Position numbers and translations under genes: made by a program. Below, one piece after another: positions 16,477 to 25,492 of a DNA stretch of 64,000 nt. The stretch's first letter is position 1. Each line of letters begins with the position of its first letter. The notes under the pieces were generated by a model, which searched no databases, was not told the origin of the DNA, and saw only the letters and a list, made by a program, of their open reading frames with translations. Location: positions 1-64,000 of the forward strand of contig JAFGUB010000003.1 in assembly GCA_016938735.1 (NCBI GenBank). Direction: 5' to 3'. This DNA comes from Campylobacterales bacterium (lineage in GTDB: Bacteria; Campylobacterota; Campylobacteria; Campylobacterales; Sulfurimonadaceae).

Positions 16477-18591
16477 ATGTCGCATACAACAGTTCGTGTA
16501 TTGATAGGCTTTTGGCTCGCTTGCGCGACGCTTTTCGCTCAGCCTTCCGAGGTGGTGTTTGGAGTGTTTGCGTACCGTACCGCCGACAAGATGGTGCTGG
16601 AGTATCAGCCGCTGGTGGATCATCTTTCTCGTGAGCTTGGGGTTGAGATCCGCCTGAAGCTGCTCTCTCAAGAGGCGCTCGAAGATGAAGTGTCGCACGG
16701 ACGCGTCGATCTGGTGGCCACGAATCCGACCCACTTTATCGCGCTGCGCTCTAAAGGGGCACTAACCGGGGCGATGGCCACGATGGTCAAGCGCGTCAAT
16801 CAGACGCTCACCCCCTATCTGGGGGGCGTGATCGTCACCCGCGCCGATGCACCGATCGACACGCTTGAGGAGGTGCGCGGCAAACGGGTCGGCTTTCCTG
16901 GCAAAAAGTTTCTAGGCGGTTTTCAGACGCAAGCTTTTGAGTTTCAAGAGCAGGGGATCGATCTGTTTAAAGAGACCAAACTGCATCAGCTCAGCAGCCA
17001 CGACCAGGTGATCATGTCGGTGCTCTCCGGCGAAATCGACGTGGGGTTTGTGCGTTCGGGCATTATCGAAGAGCTTAGCCGCGAAGGGAAGATTGATCCT
17101 GCCAAGCTTAAAGTGCTCAATGCCCGTTATTATTATGAATTTCCGCTCCAAATTTCGACCCAACTCTATCCTGAATGGGCTATCGCGGCTTCGATCCAAC
17201 TCGATGCCGATCTGGTCAGAAAGATTGCGATTGCCCTTTATACGTTTACGCCCTCGGATGATCAGGGCCGCGACATCATTCAGGGCTTTACCATTCCCGC
17301 CGACTATACTGTGGTGGATCGGTTGGCCCGTTCTTTGAGGCTACCGCCTTACGATAGGGTCCCTTCGTTCACGTTACGGGATATTTGGAACGCCTATTGG
17401 CATGTTATTGTTCTGCTGCTCATTGGTGCTGTGGTCACTTTTGGCCTACTCTTTGTGATCGCTCGAACCAACCGTACCCTTAACCGCACGCTGGAGCGGC
17501 TTAAAGAGAGCGAAGCACGTTTGGGCTTCGCTTTTGAGGCTTCGGCAGACGGTTTATGGGAACTTGATCTTGCTTCGGGCGAGACCCATTTCTCAGAGGC
17601 GATGAGCGCGATGGCAGGGATGGATGACGCACCGATGAGCTGGAGCCGTCTGCTCGGGCGCGAAGACGTGAGCATCCTCGAAGCAGCCTTTGCGGCGTGT
17701 CGCAGCGGTGAGCGTGACCGTTTCGACATCACGGTGCGGACGGTTTCCAAAAGCACTCCCATGCACTATCTGCGGTTGCGGGGTATGGCCATACGCGACG
17801 ATGAACAGTGCGCACTGCGCATTATCGGTACGGCGACCGATATTACCACCGTCGAGACGGCGCGCCACAAGGCACTCGAAGCGGAGCGCTTCAAAAGCCA
17901 CTTCATGGCCAACATGAGCCATGAAATCCGCACTCCGCTCAATGCCATCGTGGGGTTTGTGCAGCTCTTGGCGCGCTCTAAGCTCGATGAGAAGCAGACC
18001 CGCTACATCGGCATTATCCGCACCTCCATCGATACCTTGATGGGCGTGGTCAATAATATTCTTGATTTTTCCAAAATCCAAGAAGGCAAGATGCAGATCG
18101 AGACAATTGCCATCGATCCCGCTCTTGAATTTCCCAAGGCTTTTAGCATTTTTGAGGCAAAGGCTAAAGAGAAGCAGATCGACTACCTCGTCAGCATCGA
18201 CAGTGCACTGCATGATTGTCTCATGGTTGATCTCTTACATGTAAAGCAGGCCGTGACCAATCTGATCGGCAACGCGATCAAGTTTACCGAAGCGCAGGGC
18301 AGCGTAGAGGTGGCGGTACGGGTCGTCGAGACGTTTGAAGAGGCGCAAAGAGTGGAGTTTTCCGTGAGCGATAGCGGTGTGGGTATTGCCCCTGAGAAGC
18401 TTGAGAGCATTTTTGAAACCTTTACCCAAGCCGATGCGACCATCACCCGAAAATATGGCGGTACGGGGCTTGGGCTTTCGATCGCTTCAGCGTTGATCGA
18501 GCAGATGGGCGGTGTGCTTGAAGTGGAGAGCTGCGAAGGAGAGGGGAGCCGCTTCTATTTTGCGCTGCTGTTGCAACGCTGCAGCGTGTAG
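16477..18591 (+). CDS. Hybrid-free sensor histidine kinase with PhnD-like binding domain and PAS
   Basis: A 704-residue membrane kinase. A signal or anchor segment is followed by a phosphonate-type (PhnD) periplasmic binding domain (about residues 22-270, with VVFGVFAYRTADKMVLEYQPLVDHL and GKRVGFPGKKFLGGFQTQAFEF), a membrane helix (VIVLLLIGAVVTFGLLFVIA, near 310), a PAS domain, HisKA with the phospho-acceptor in MANMSHEIRTPLNAIVGF, and an HATPase with IGNAIKFTE, SDSGVGIAPE and GGTGLGLSI. There is no receiver domain and no adjacent response regulator, so its partner is elsewhere. A TTACATGTAA copy at 18235 encodes Leu-His-Val-Lys. The ligand is unknown; phosphonate-type domains also bind phosphite, thiamine-like or sulfur compounds. 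Confidence 0.92.
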   Translation: MSHTTVRVLIGFWLACATLFAQPSEVVFGVFAYRTADKMVLEYQPLVDHLSRELGVEIRLKLLSQEALEDEVSHGRVDLVATNPTHFIALRSKGALTGAMATMVKRVNQTLTPYLGGVIVTRADAPIDTLEEVRGKRVGFPGKKFLGGFQTQAFEFQEQGIDLFKETKLHQLSSHDQVIMSVLSGEIDVGFVRSGIIEELSREGKIDPAKLKVLNARYYYEFPLQISTQLYPEWAIAASIQLDADLVRKIAIALYTFTPSDDQGRDIIQGFTIPADYTVVDRLARSLRLPPYDRVPSFTLRDIWNAYWHVIVLLLIGAVVTFGLLFVIARTNRTLNRTLERLKESEARLGFAFEASADGLWELDLASGETHFSEAMSAMAGMDDAPMSWSRLLGREDVSILEAAFAACRSGERDRFDITVRTVSKSTPMHYLRLRGMAIRDDEQCALRIIGTATDITTVETARHKALEAERFKSHFMANMSHEIRTPLNAIVGFVQLLARSKLDEKQTRYIGIIRTSIDTLMGVVNNILDFSKIQEGKMQIETIAIDPALEFPKAFSIFEAKAKEKQIDYLVSIDSALHDCLMVDLLHVKQAVTNLIGNAIKFTEAQGSVEVAVRVVETFEEAQRVEFSVSDSGVGIAPEKLESIFETFTQADATITRKYGGTGLGLSIASALIEQMGGVLEVESCEGEGSRFYFALLLQRCSV

Positions 18592-18612
18592 GGCCCTCAA
18601 AGGGCGATTTGG

Positions 18613-18618
18613 TATAAT
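18613..18618 (+). promoter_or_regulatory. -10 box for thrC
   Basis: TATAAT occurs 27 bases before the ATG at 18646 in the gap after the kinase gene. Confidence 0.5.
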
Positions 18619-18645
18619 TTCAAAAATTTTTTTCAAAGTGAATCT

Positions 18646-20115
18646 ATGCAATTTATCGAAACTCGGGGCAATGACGGCGTTCACCCCTCTGAAGTCACCT
18701 TTTCGCATGCGATTTTGAGTCCGATCGCCTCTTTTGGCGGTCTGTATGTTCCCAAAGGAATGCCTCGTTTGGGTATCGCTTATCTTGAGTCGCATCTTGA
18801 TTCTCCGTACAAAATGCTGGCACTTGATCTGATGCGCACCTTGCGTATCGACATCGACGAAGTGACTATCGAAGCGGCGGTTGCCCTGTATGACCGTTTT
18901 GATGATCCTGCGCATCCGGTGCCGGTGGTCAAAGTGGGCGAGGGGCTCTTTGTGAGCGAGCTCTACCACGGCCCGACCCGCGCCTTCAAAGATATGGCGC
19001 TGCAACCTTTTGGGCACATCCTCTCGCATCTGGCGCAGAGTAGAGGCGAAGAGTATCTGATCCTTGCGGCCACGAGCGGCGATACGGGGCCGGCGGCGCT
19101 GGAGACCTTCAAAAACAAACCCGGCGTACGCGTTGCGTGCCTCTATCCCAACAACGGCACCTCCGATGTGCAGCGTTTGCAGATGGTCACCGAAGAGGGT
19201 GCAAACCTCAAGGTGATCGGCATCGATGGCAATTTTGACGATGCCCAAAGCGCACTTAAATCACTGTTGGGTTCGCCGAGTTTCAAAGCCAAGCTCAAAG
19301 AGAAGAACATCCTCCTCTCCGCCGCCAACTCCGTCAATTTCGGACGCATCATCTTCCAGATCGTCTACCATATTCATAGCTATCTTGAACTGGTGCGTCA
19401 GGGCGAAATCGCTATGGGCGAGAAAATCTATCTCAATGTGCCCAGCGGCAACTTCGGTAATGCGCTGGGTGCCTATTACGCTATGAAGATGGGGCTTCCG
19501 GTCAAGCAGATCATCATCGCTTCTAATGAAAACGATGTCCTAACGCGCTTTATTTCGTATGGTAGCTACGATCTGCGTGATCGTACTTTGATCCCGACCA
19601 CCTCTCCGGCGATGGATATTCTCATCTCCTCCAACATCGAGCGCGTGCTTTATGACCTCTTCGGCCCGCAGCGCACACGTGAGCTGATGGTGCAGCTTGA
19701 ACGCGAGCGTTACTACAGTCTCAGTGCCGAAGAGCACGAGCTGCTCCAGACGATTTTCGTAGCCGATTTTTGTAACGGGGACGAAGGCAAAGGCTACATC
19801 AAGCGCTACTTCGAGCGTGGCTATCTGATGGACCCGCACACCGCCACCTGCTTCAAGGCGCAAGAGAGCTGCGCAAGCGAAGCGTATAAGAGCGTCATCT
19901 ACTCCACCGCCGAGTGGACGAAGTTCTCTCCGACCATCATCAACGCCATCAGCGGTGCCGAGGGCAGCAGTGATCTTGAGGCGCTTGAGGCGATTGCCTC
20001 AAAAGGCAACATCGCCATCCCTTCTATGATCAAGGCGCTCTTTGGAAAGCCGATCAAGCACGCTACCGTGATCGATAAAGCCGATATCGAGTCGGAGATC
20101 TTGTCGTTTATCTAA
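18646..20115 (+). CDS. thrC: Threonine synthase
   Basis: ThrC converts O-phosphohomoserine to threonine with PLP. The 489-residue protein carries the cofactor lysine in ELYHGPTRAFKDMALQPFG, the phosphate-binding AATSGDTGPAALETFK, the LYPNNGTSDVQRLQMVT segment and the class-II pattern LNVPSGNFGNALGAYYA. Length fits the long (class II) bacterial form. It is followed after a short gap by an HDOD gene with its own ribosome site. No other threonine gene is nearby. Confidence 0.96.
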   Translation: MQFIETRGNDGVHPSEVTFSHAILSPIASFGGLYVPKGMPRLGIAYLESHLDSPYKMLALDLMRTLRIDIDEVTIEAAVALYDRFDDPAHPVPVVKVGEGLFVSELYHGPTRAFKDMALQPFGHILSHLAQSRGEEYLILAATSGDTGPAALETFKNKPGVRVACLYPNNGTSDVQRLQMVTEEGANLKVIGIDGNFDDAQSALKSLLGSPSFKAKLKEKNILLSAANSVNFGRIIFQIVYHIHSYLELVRQGEIAMGEKIYLNVPSGNFGNALGAYYAMKMGLPVKQIIIASNENDVLTRFISYGSYDLRDRTLIPTTSPAMDILISSNIERVLYDLFGPQRTRELMVQLERERYYSLSAEEHELLQTIFVADFCNGDEGKGYIKRYFERGYLMDPHTATCFKAQESCASEAYKSVIYSTAEWTKFSPTIINAISGAEGSSDLEALEAIASKGNIAIPSMIKALFGKPIKHATVIDKADIESEILSFI

Positions 20116-20139
20116 CTTTTGCCGCATCAAGGAGGCGTT

Positions 20140-20967
20140 ATGGGGTTTGAATCTATCGTTGGTCGTATCCATTCGCTTCCGCCTCTGCCTGAGTCGATTC
20201 GTAAGATTCAGACGCTTTATCTGAGCGGCGATCCCGACGTGCGCGAGCTGGTCAAGATCGTCGAATCCGACCCCGTGATGAGCGCCGATCTTTTGGCGCG
20301 CATGAATGCCCCCGCTTACGGCTTTAGCCGTCATATCGTCTCCGTGATGCAGGCGGTGACGCTGATCGGTCTCTCGACGCTGCGTGGTTTTGTCCTCTCT
20401 AGCGCACTGAGCCGCACCTTCACCATCGACATGCGCCCCTACGGTGTGAGCACCGAGCTTTTTAAACAGATCAGCACCCTCCAAAGCGCTTTGATGTTTC
20501 AGTGGTATATGGGGGTCGATATTGCGCGTTCTAAAGACCTCGTGCCGCTCTCGTTTATGATGGAGATGGGCAAAGTGGTGATCGCCAAAGAGGTGGCCGA
20601 GAGTGCCTTTGGGGCGGTTTTTCAGGCGGAGGTGCTCTCCAGCGAGTCGATCAGCGAGACGGAGCGCTTCTTTGCGCAGATGAGCTCATGCGAGGTGTGC
20701 GCGCTGCTCTTTGAGCACTGGCACTTTAGCGAGCTCTTTTGCGAAAGTATCCGCCACATGGACGACCCCTCCAAAGCGCCTGAGTCCTACATCCCCTACG
20801 CTCAGGCGCTTGACGTGGTACAGAGCGCGGTGGGCATCGGCGGCATCTTTACCGAGCATTCACTTGAACGTGCCCGCACCAAACTCTCGCTTTATGGCCT
20901 ACAGATCGACCGCTTCATGCGCGTCGTGGAGCGGCTGATGAAGAAGATGGCGGAGCAGGGGCGGTAG
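20140..20967 (+). CDS. HDOD domain protein
   Basis: A 275-residue cytoplasmic protein made up mostly of an HDOD domain, an HD-related fold that lacks the full catalytic metal site and acts in signal-transduction protein contacts. Typical segments are IHSLPPLPESIRKIQTLYLSGD, IVESDPVMSADLLARMNAPAYGF and VMQAVTLIGLSTLRGFVLSSAL. AAGGAGG stands just upstream of the ATG at 20140, which decides the start over an in-frame TTG at 20119. In Campylobacterota such proteins often link to chemotaxis or biofilm control; no direct partner is visible here. Confidence 0.9.
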   Translation: MGFESIVGRIHSLPPLPESIRKIQTLYLSGDPDVRELVKIVESDPVMSADLLARMNAPAYGFSRHIVSVMQAVTLIGLSTLRGFVLSSALSRTFTIDMRPYGVSTELFKQISTLQSALMFQWYMGVDIARSKDLVPLSFMMEMGKVVIAKEVAESAFGAVFQAEVLSSESISETERFFAQMSSCEVCALLFEHWHFSELFCESIRHMDDPSKAPESYIPYAQALDVVQSAVGIGGIFTEHSLERARTKLSLYGLQIDRFMRVVERLMKKMAEQGR

Positions 20968-20979
20968 GCACTTTTTGGC

Positions 20980-20989
20980 TTACATGTAA
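20980..20989 (+). repeat. TTACATGTAA palindrome upstream of the papain-like protease
   Basis: An exact intergenic copy of the dispersed palindrome, within the 133-base gap between the HDOD gene and the protease gene. The rest of the gap is AT-rich and may hold the promoter for the exoprotein region. Confidence 0.9.
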
Positions 20990-21100
20990 GTGTTACGATA
21001 CTACTCAAAAAGCAAAAAATAATAATTCTGTTATCGGAAATTTTAATTTACAGTTTTCCAATGCTACTATTGATGATACATTCGTCGCAAAGGAAAATTT

Positions 21101-22552
21101 ATGCGTTCTTTATTGTTAATGTTGCTTTTTTTGGTACTTATGACGACCGGCAGTGCTGAGCAGATAGCCCCCGTCAATCCTAAATTTATTCAGTGGCAAG
21201 AGAAGCAAAAAATAAAGAGTGAGCTTGTTGTAGACAAAAGCGGTGTGCAGAAACATGCGACCGGTTGGTGTCCTTCACCACTGCCTGAAAAAGTATTTAA
21301 AAGCGGAATGTATAAGAGCAAACGCACCGCTTTACCCGGAAAATTTGATCTCTCCGACCCAAACCTAGACGGTAATCGTAATGACTCGCAGCTAACACCG
21401 GTGACCGATCAGGATACATGTGGCGCATGTTGGGCATTTGCCACCTACGGAGCACATGAGGGCGCGCTGAAGATTGATGGGCTGGGGACACACGATTTTT
21501 CCGAGCAGCACCTGAGCTACAACAACGGTACCGAGTGGGCTTCAGATCCGTGTAGCGGCGGGAATCTGCAGATGAGCATGGCTTATCTGGCGCGCGGAAG
21601 CGGTCCGGTGCGTGAGGCGGATGATCCTTTTAGTATCGGCGGTAGCTCTAATGCAGCCGCTACGCGCGATCGCTATATGGACAACATCATTGAGCTACCC
21701 ATCCGCGACCCGGCAGATAAGATGAACGCTGGGTGGTTTGCGATGATCAAAGAAGCGCTATACACGACACAAAAACCGCTTTATGTCTCGATGCAGGTTG
21801 ATGGCGGTAGCGCGGGAGAGACGGGTGCGAGTGTCTGGGAGAATGCCAGTAAATCTTTCTATTGTAGCAAGACGATAGAAGAGTGCGAATCCAACCATGC
21901 GGTGGTGATTGTTGGCTGGGATGATACCTATGCAGCACAAGGGCAGACGGGAGCTTTTATCATCCGCAACAGTTGGGGATTGACATGGAACAACGTCACT
22001 GACGGGTACTACTATGTGCCCTATACTGATAATAGCCTGGCGATGGACGGTTCTGTCGCATACTTTGAAGATGTGGACGATGCGGCGTTCAATGTCACAA
22101 AAATTTATCAGCATGATGAGTTGCCGGCATCTTATGAATATGGGTCAAATGGGAATGCCCGCTGGGCGGCCAATAAATACACGATCACCGCCAATGAAAG
22201 TATTATCGGAGTTGGCTTTCAGGCTTTATACCCGGATACCGAATACGAAATAAAGTTCTTTACTGCATCGAGCGGTGCTGATCCATCGGTACGTTTTAGT
22301 TCTCCTATCGGATCGACAATCACGGGTCAAATTCCCGTAGCTTTCGGATGGCATACCGTTGTGCTGGATGATCCTCTTGAGGTTCTAAACGGGCAAACCA
22401 TCATTGTTCAGATTAAGCTGCGTAATCCGACAACCTACTCTATCCCAGTGGAAGCCGATATAGCCGGTTATGTCAATGCAGAGTCTTCTTACGCGGAGAG
22501 CTATTATTCTTCAGATGGGATTAATTTTAGTGATATTAAAACACTTTTTTGA
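21101..22552 (+). CDS. Papain-family (C1) cysteine protease, N-terminal part of a frameshifted gene
   Basis: An exported C1 peptidase. After a signal peptide (MRSLLLMLLFLVLMTTGSA) comes the catalytic domain: oxyanion Gln in TPVTDQDTCGACWAFATYG with nucleophile Cys110, the His in SNHAVVIVGWDD (about 266) and the Asn in FIIRNSWG (about 291). From about residue 345 a lectin-like beta domain typical of bacterial C1 peptidases starts (RWAANKYTITANESIIGVGFQ). The frame stops at 22552 in the middle of that domain. Skipping one base in the T6 run at 22545-22550 continues it in the frame that runs to 23324, with GYQDANIALKLL completing the domain. The full product would be about 740 residues. Confidence 0.88.
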   Translation: MRSLLLMLLFLVLMTTGSAEQIAPVNPKFIQWQEKQKIKSELVVDKSGVQKHATGWCPSPLPEKVFKSGMYKSKRTALPGKFDLSDPNLDGNRNDSQLTPVTDQDTCGACWAFATYGAHEGALKIDGLGTHDFSEQHLSYNNGTEWASDPCSGGNLQMSMAYLARGSGPVREADDPFSIGGSSNAAATRDRYMDNIIELPIRDPADKMNAGWFAMIKEALYTTQKPLYVSMQVDGGSAGETGASVWENASKSFYCSKTIEECESNHAVVIVGWDDTYAAQGQTGAFIIRNSWGLTWNNVTDGYYYVPYTDNSLAMDGSVAYFEDVDDAAFNVTKIYQHDELPASYEYGSNGNARWAANKYTITANESIIGVGFQALYPDTEYEIKFFTASSGADPSVRFSSPIGSTITGQIPVAFGWHTVVLDDPLEVLNGQTIIVQIKLRNPTTYSIPVEADIAGYVNAESSYAESYYSSDGINFSDIKTLF

Positions 22553-23324
22553 GGGTTTTGGATATCAAGATGCAAACATCGCTTTAAAGCTTTTAGTCGG
22601 CACCTCCGGTACGGTTGACATCCCCTGCACCTACACGATCAATGACCCATCACAATATTTTACGGCTTCCGGCGGTACTCATAGCGTGACGGTGAGCGCC
22701 TCTCCCGCCAACTGCAACATGGGCAGTTGGAACAGTTCCGAAAACTTATCATGGGCTGCGTTTACAGGTACGACAAGCGGCAGCGGAAACGGCACATGGA
22801 ACGTAGCGTACAGTGTGGATAGCGTTGCCGTGCCGGTCGGTCGTATCGGCGCAGTGACGATTGCGGGATCATCTCATACGCTTTATCAGCGAGGGATTGC
22901 CAATCAGCAGGGCATGGTGTTTGATGAGCGCACAGGCTTTTATTGGCAAGATGAAATCTATACGGTCGAAGAAAACACCGCCTACAATCAGGTACAAGAG
23001 AGTGGCAAGGTGCTCAATTGGGATCACGCACAGGCATACTGCAAGGCGCGTACTCAGGCGGATTTGCTCTGGACGCTACCGACGATCACGCAGCTTTCGG
23101 GCATTGTCGAAACCTCCAATACCCCAACCATCGCTCCGGCATTTCAAAATCCGCAGAGCGGACTGTTTTGGAGCGCGACATCGACAGGTAGCACGACGGC
23201 AAACAGTCTTGATTTTACGGATGGTGATGTGGGAGCAGGCCTCAAAACCTACCCAAATTATGTCCGGTGCGTAGGACGCAAAGGCGGGGTTAATCCTTCG
23301 CTGATCATGTATCTGTTGCAGTGA
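22551..23324 (+). CDS. C-terminal part of the same protease: BACON-like and DUF1566 domains, MYLLQ tail
   Basis: This stretch continues the C1 protease after the T6 frameshift. It has the end of the lectin-like domain, a BACON-like immunoglobulin domain (ITCTYTIND-type strand, FTASGGTHSVTV, NGTWNVAYSVD, GRIGAVTIAGSSHTL), then a DUF1566/Lcl C-terminal domain (GFYWQDEIYTVEEN, AQAYCKARTQADLLWTLPT, GLFWSATSTGS, YVRCVGRKGG). It ends in NPSLIMYLLQ, the tail shared by five exported proteins in this region. An open frame reaches back to 22470, but the natural beginning is the preceding gene. If not joined by frameshifting it has no signal peptide and would not be exported. Confidence 0.8.
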   Translation, partial: EGFGYQDANIALKLLVGTSGTVDIPCTYTINDPSQYFTASGGTHSVTVSASPANCNMGSWNSSENLSWAAFTGTTSGSGNGTWNVAYSVDSVAVPVGRIGAVTIAGSSHTLYQRGIANQQGMVFDERTGFYWQDEIYTVEENTAYNQVQESGKVLNWDHAQAYCKARTQADLLWTLPTITQLSGIVETSNTPTIAPAFQNPQSGLFWSATSTGSTTANSLDFTDGDVGAGLKTYPNYVRCVGRKGGVNPSLIMYLLQ

Positions 23325-23350
23325 CAATCAAATCTACAAACGGAGCGAGT

Positions 23351-25468
23351 ATGAATTTAGTAAAAATAATCATTGGTCTAACCCTATTCAAGGCAGTGTT
23401 GGTAGCGCAGTGGTCTTACCATTTTCCTATTGAAGGAAAGTTCTTTTCCGATATGACCAATCGTTCAATGGCTATTGACGCCACAGGAAAAATACATGTA
23501 GCGTACGGAGAGAAGCATCTCTATTATGCTTATTTCGACGGTACGGTGTGGCATGTTTCGACGATTGATACGGCAGATAATGTGGGGCGATATGCCTCTG
23601 TAGCCGTAGATGATAACGGCAAAGTGCATATCGCCTATTTTGATGCAGCCAACGGAAATCTCAAGTATGCGAGCAACAAAACGGGTACATGGCAGACGAT
23701 GCTTGTCAGCTCTGTAGCGGGGAAATACAGCGTAGTGGCAGTAAAAAGCGGTGCAACTCCCCAAGCAGGGATCGCTTTTTTTGACGAAGATACAGATGAC
23801 TTGAAATACGCCACGATTTCCTATACAAACATGATGACGTCATCTACCGTCGATAGTGTCGGCGATGTCGGTAGTCACCTCTCTTTGGCTATTGACCAAA
23901 ATAACGGCAATCCCCACATCAGCTATTACGATGCAACCAACAAACGATTGAAATACGCGATGAAACCGGGTAGCGGCGCTTGGGATGTACAGATCGCTTA
24001 TGCGCAGCCGTCTGTCGATGTGGGGCGTTTTTCGTCGATAGCGCTGGATAGTTCGGGCTACGCGCATATCAGTTTTAGCGATTTTACCAACAGCCGCCTA
24101 AAGTACATTACCAACAGCGGCGGAAGCTGGAGCAGCGTCGAAACACCGGATACGACGCATAGTGCAGGATGGTACACATCGATCGGCGTCGATGCCAACG
24201 ATAATGTACATGTAAGCTATTACGACTCTGTGAATAAAGACCTCTACTATGTCAATCGTACGACATCGTGGGCAACGCCCTTAGCGGTCGTGACGGATTC
24301 GGACAGCGGGCAGTTTTCGGCTTTGGCGCTGGATGGTACGAATAAGGCGCATATTGTTTTTTTCAAAGATACAACAACCTATGAGACGCTAGGATATGCC
24401 TATCAGTATGATGCATACGGCGGGCCGCTCTGGGCAACTGTGACGCTTGATCAGCAATCCATTGTTTCGGGTAGAAAGATCAAAATCGCCGTCGATGCGC
24501 AGGACTTTTTACATCTGCTCTACTACAATCAGGACATTCATCAGTTGAAATACGCCAATAACCGAACCGGAACGTGGGAGGAAGTCATAGTGTCGTTTGG
24601 GAGCTGTGATTCGGATAATTCCCTTGCTCTTGATGGCAACGGATACGCGCACATTGCCTATGACGATGAATCGATGGAGGCGCTCTATTATATCTCCAAC
24701 AATGATTCCGGAAGCTGGCATCGGCATCAAGTGGCTAGCGGTGCCGGTAGTCCATGGTACTCCAACGACATCGCCGTGGATTCTTTGGGCGTGCCGCATA
24801 TCAGTTTTTTTGATTCCGAAGCCAATGAACTCAAACATGCTATTTATGCGATTGGTGTCGTGTATGTGGAACCGTTCATCGATACGGCAGCAGGAGCTCT
24901 CAATGCGATCGCAATCGACGGCAATGACGGCATTCATATAAGTTACGCCAGCGGTACGCTGCCCAATACCCGTTTGAAATATGCTGTAAAGACGGAATCA
25001 ACATGGAGCAAAAACTTTTTCGATTTGACCCCAGGTGCGGGTTTGTACACCGATATCGTGGCCCGAAATGATGGGAAAGTACATATTGTGTACGGCGTTC
25101 TTAGCGGGGATTTGATCGGAATACGCTATCAGAGCAATGCAAGCGGCGAATGGCTTACCCAAACCATACATACCGACGGTTGGAATCCGGGCATAGCTAT
25201 GGATAGGCAAAACAAGTTACATGTAGCGTACGGCGATGATAGCGAGAAAAGAGCTATGTATGCTACCCAAGCGGGAAGCGGATGGCGCAGCAGCTTTTAT
25301 GAGAATGATGCGCACATTGCAATGACAGGACAGGGCGGCAATATCGCGGTGGATAGCCAAGGCTATCTGTATATTGCCGACGTAGATTTCAACAGTGGTG
25401 GACTGCTCTACGCCAAAGGGAAGCCAACTGTTATGCAGCCGGCTTTGATGATGTATCTATTGCAGTAA
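23351..25468 (+). CDS. Large exported beta-propeller-like repeat protein with MYLLQ tail
   Basis: A 705-residue secreted protein: signal peptide MNLVKIIIGLTLFKAVLVAQ, then roughly twelve repeats of 50-60 residues each built round a core such as DDNGKVHIAYFDAANGNLKYA, DANDNVHVSYYDSVNKDLYY and DRQNKLHVAYGDDSEKRAMYA. The pattern (asp-rich turn, His-[VI]-[AS]-[YF], a leucine-lysine-tyrosine strand) is that of beta-propeller sialidase-like or lectin-type blades. No catalytic residues are recognised. The C-terminus is QPALMMYLLQ. GGAG before the ATG at 23351 decides the start. It begins 27 bases after the protease gene, so cotranscription is likely. Three of the palindrome-core variants (23493, 24207, 25218) fall on repeated His-Val codons. 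Confidence 0.85.
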   Translation: MNLVKIIIGLTLFKAVLVAQWSYHFPIEGKFFSDMTNRSMAIDATGKIHVAYGEKHLYYAYFDGTVWHVSTIDTADNVGRYASVAVDDNGKVHIAYFDAANGNLKYASNKTGTWQTMLVSSVAGKYSVVAVKSGATPQAGIAFFDEDTDDLKYATISYTNMMTSSTVDSVGDVGSHLSLAIDQNNGNPHISYYDATNKRLKYAMKPGSGAWDVQIAYAQPSVDVGRFSSIALDSSGYAHISFSDFTNSRLKYITNSGGSWSSVETPDTTHSAGWYTSIGVDANDNVHVSYYDSVNKDLYYVNRTTSWATPLAVVTDSDSGQFSALALDGTNKAHIVFFKDTTTYETLGYAYQYDAYGGPLWATVTLDQQSIVSGRKIKIAVDAQDFLHLLYYNQDIHQLKYANNRTGTWEEVIVSFGSCDSDNSLALDGNGYAHIAYDDESMEALYYISNNDSGSWHRHQVASGAGSPWYSNDIAVDSLGVPHISFFDSEANELKHAIYAIGVVYVEPFIDTAAGALNAIAIDGNDGIHISYASGTLPNTRLKYAVKTESTWSKNFFDLTPGAGLYTDIVARNDGKVHIVYGVLSGDLIGIRYQSNASGEWLTQTIHTDGWNPGIAMDRQNKLHVAYGDDSEKRAMYATQAGSGWRSSFYENDAHIAMTGQGGNIAVDSQGYLYIADVDFNSGGLLYAKGKPTVMQPALMMYLLQ

Positions 25469-25492
25469 CTTTTAATACAACAAAGGAGCAAA

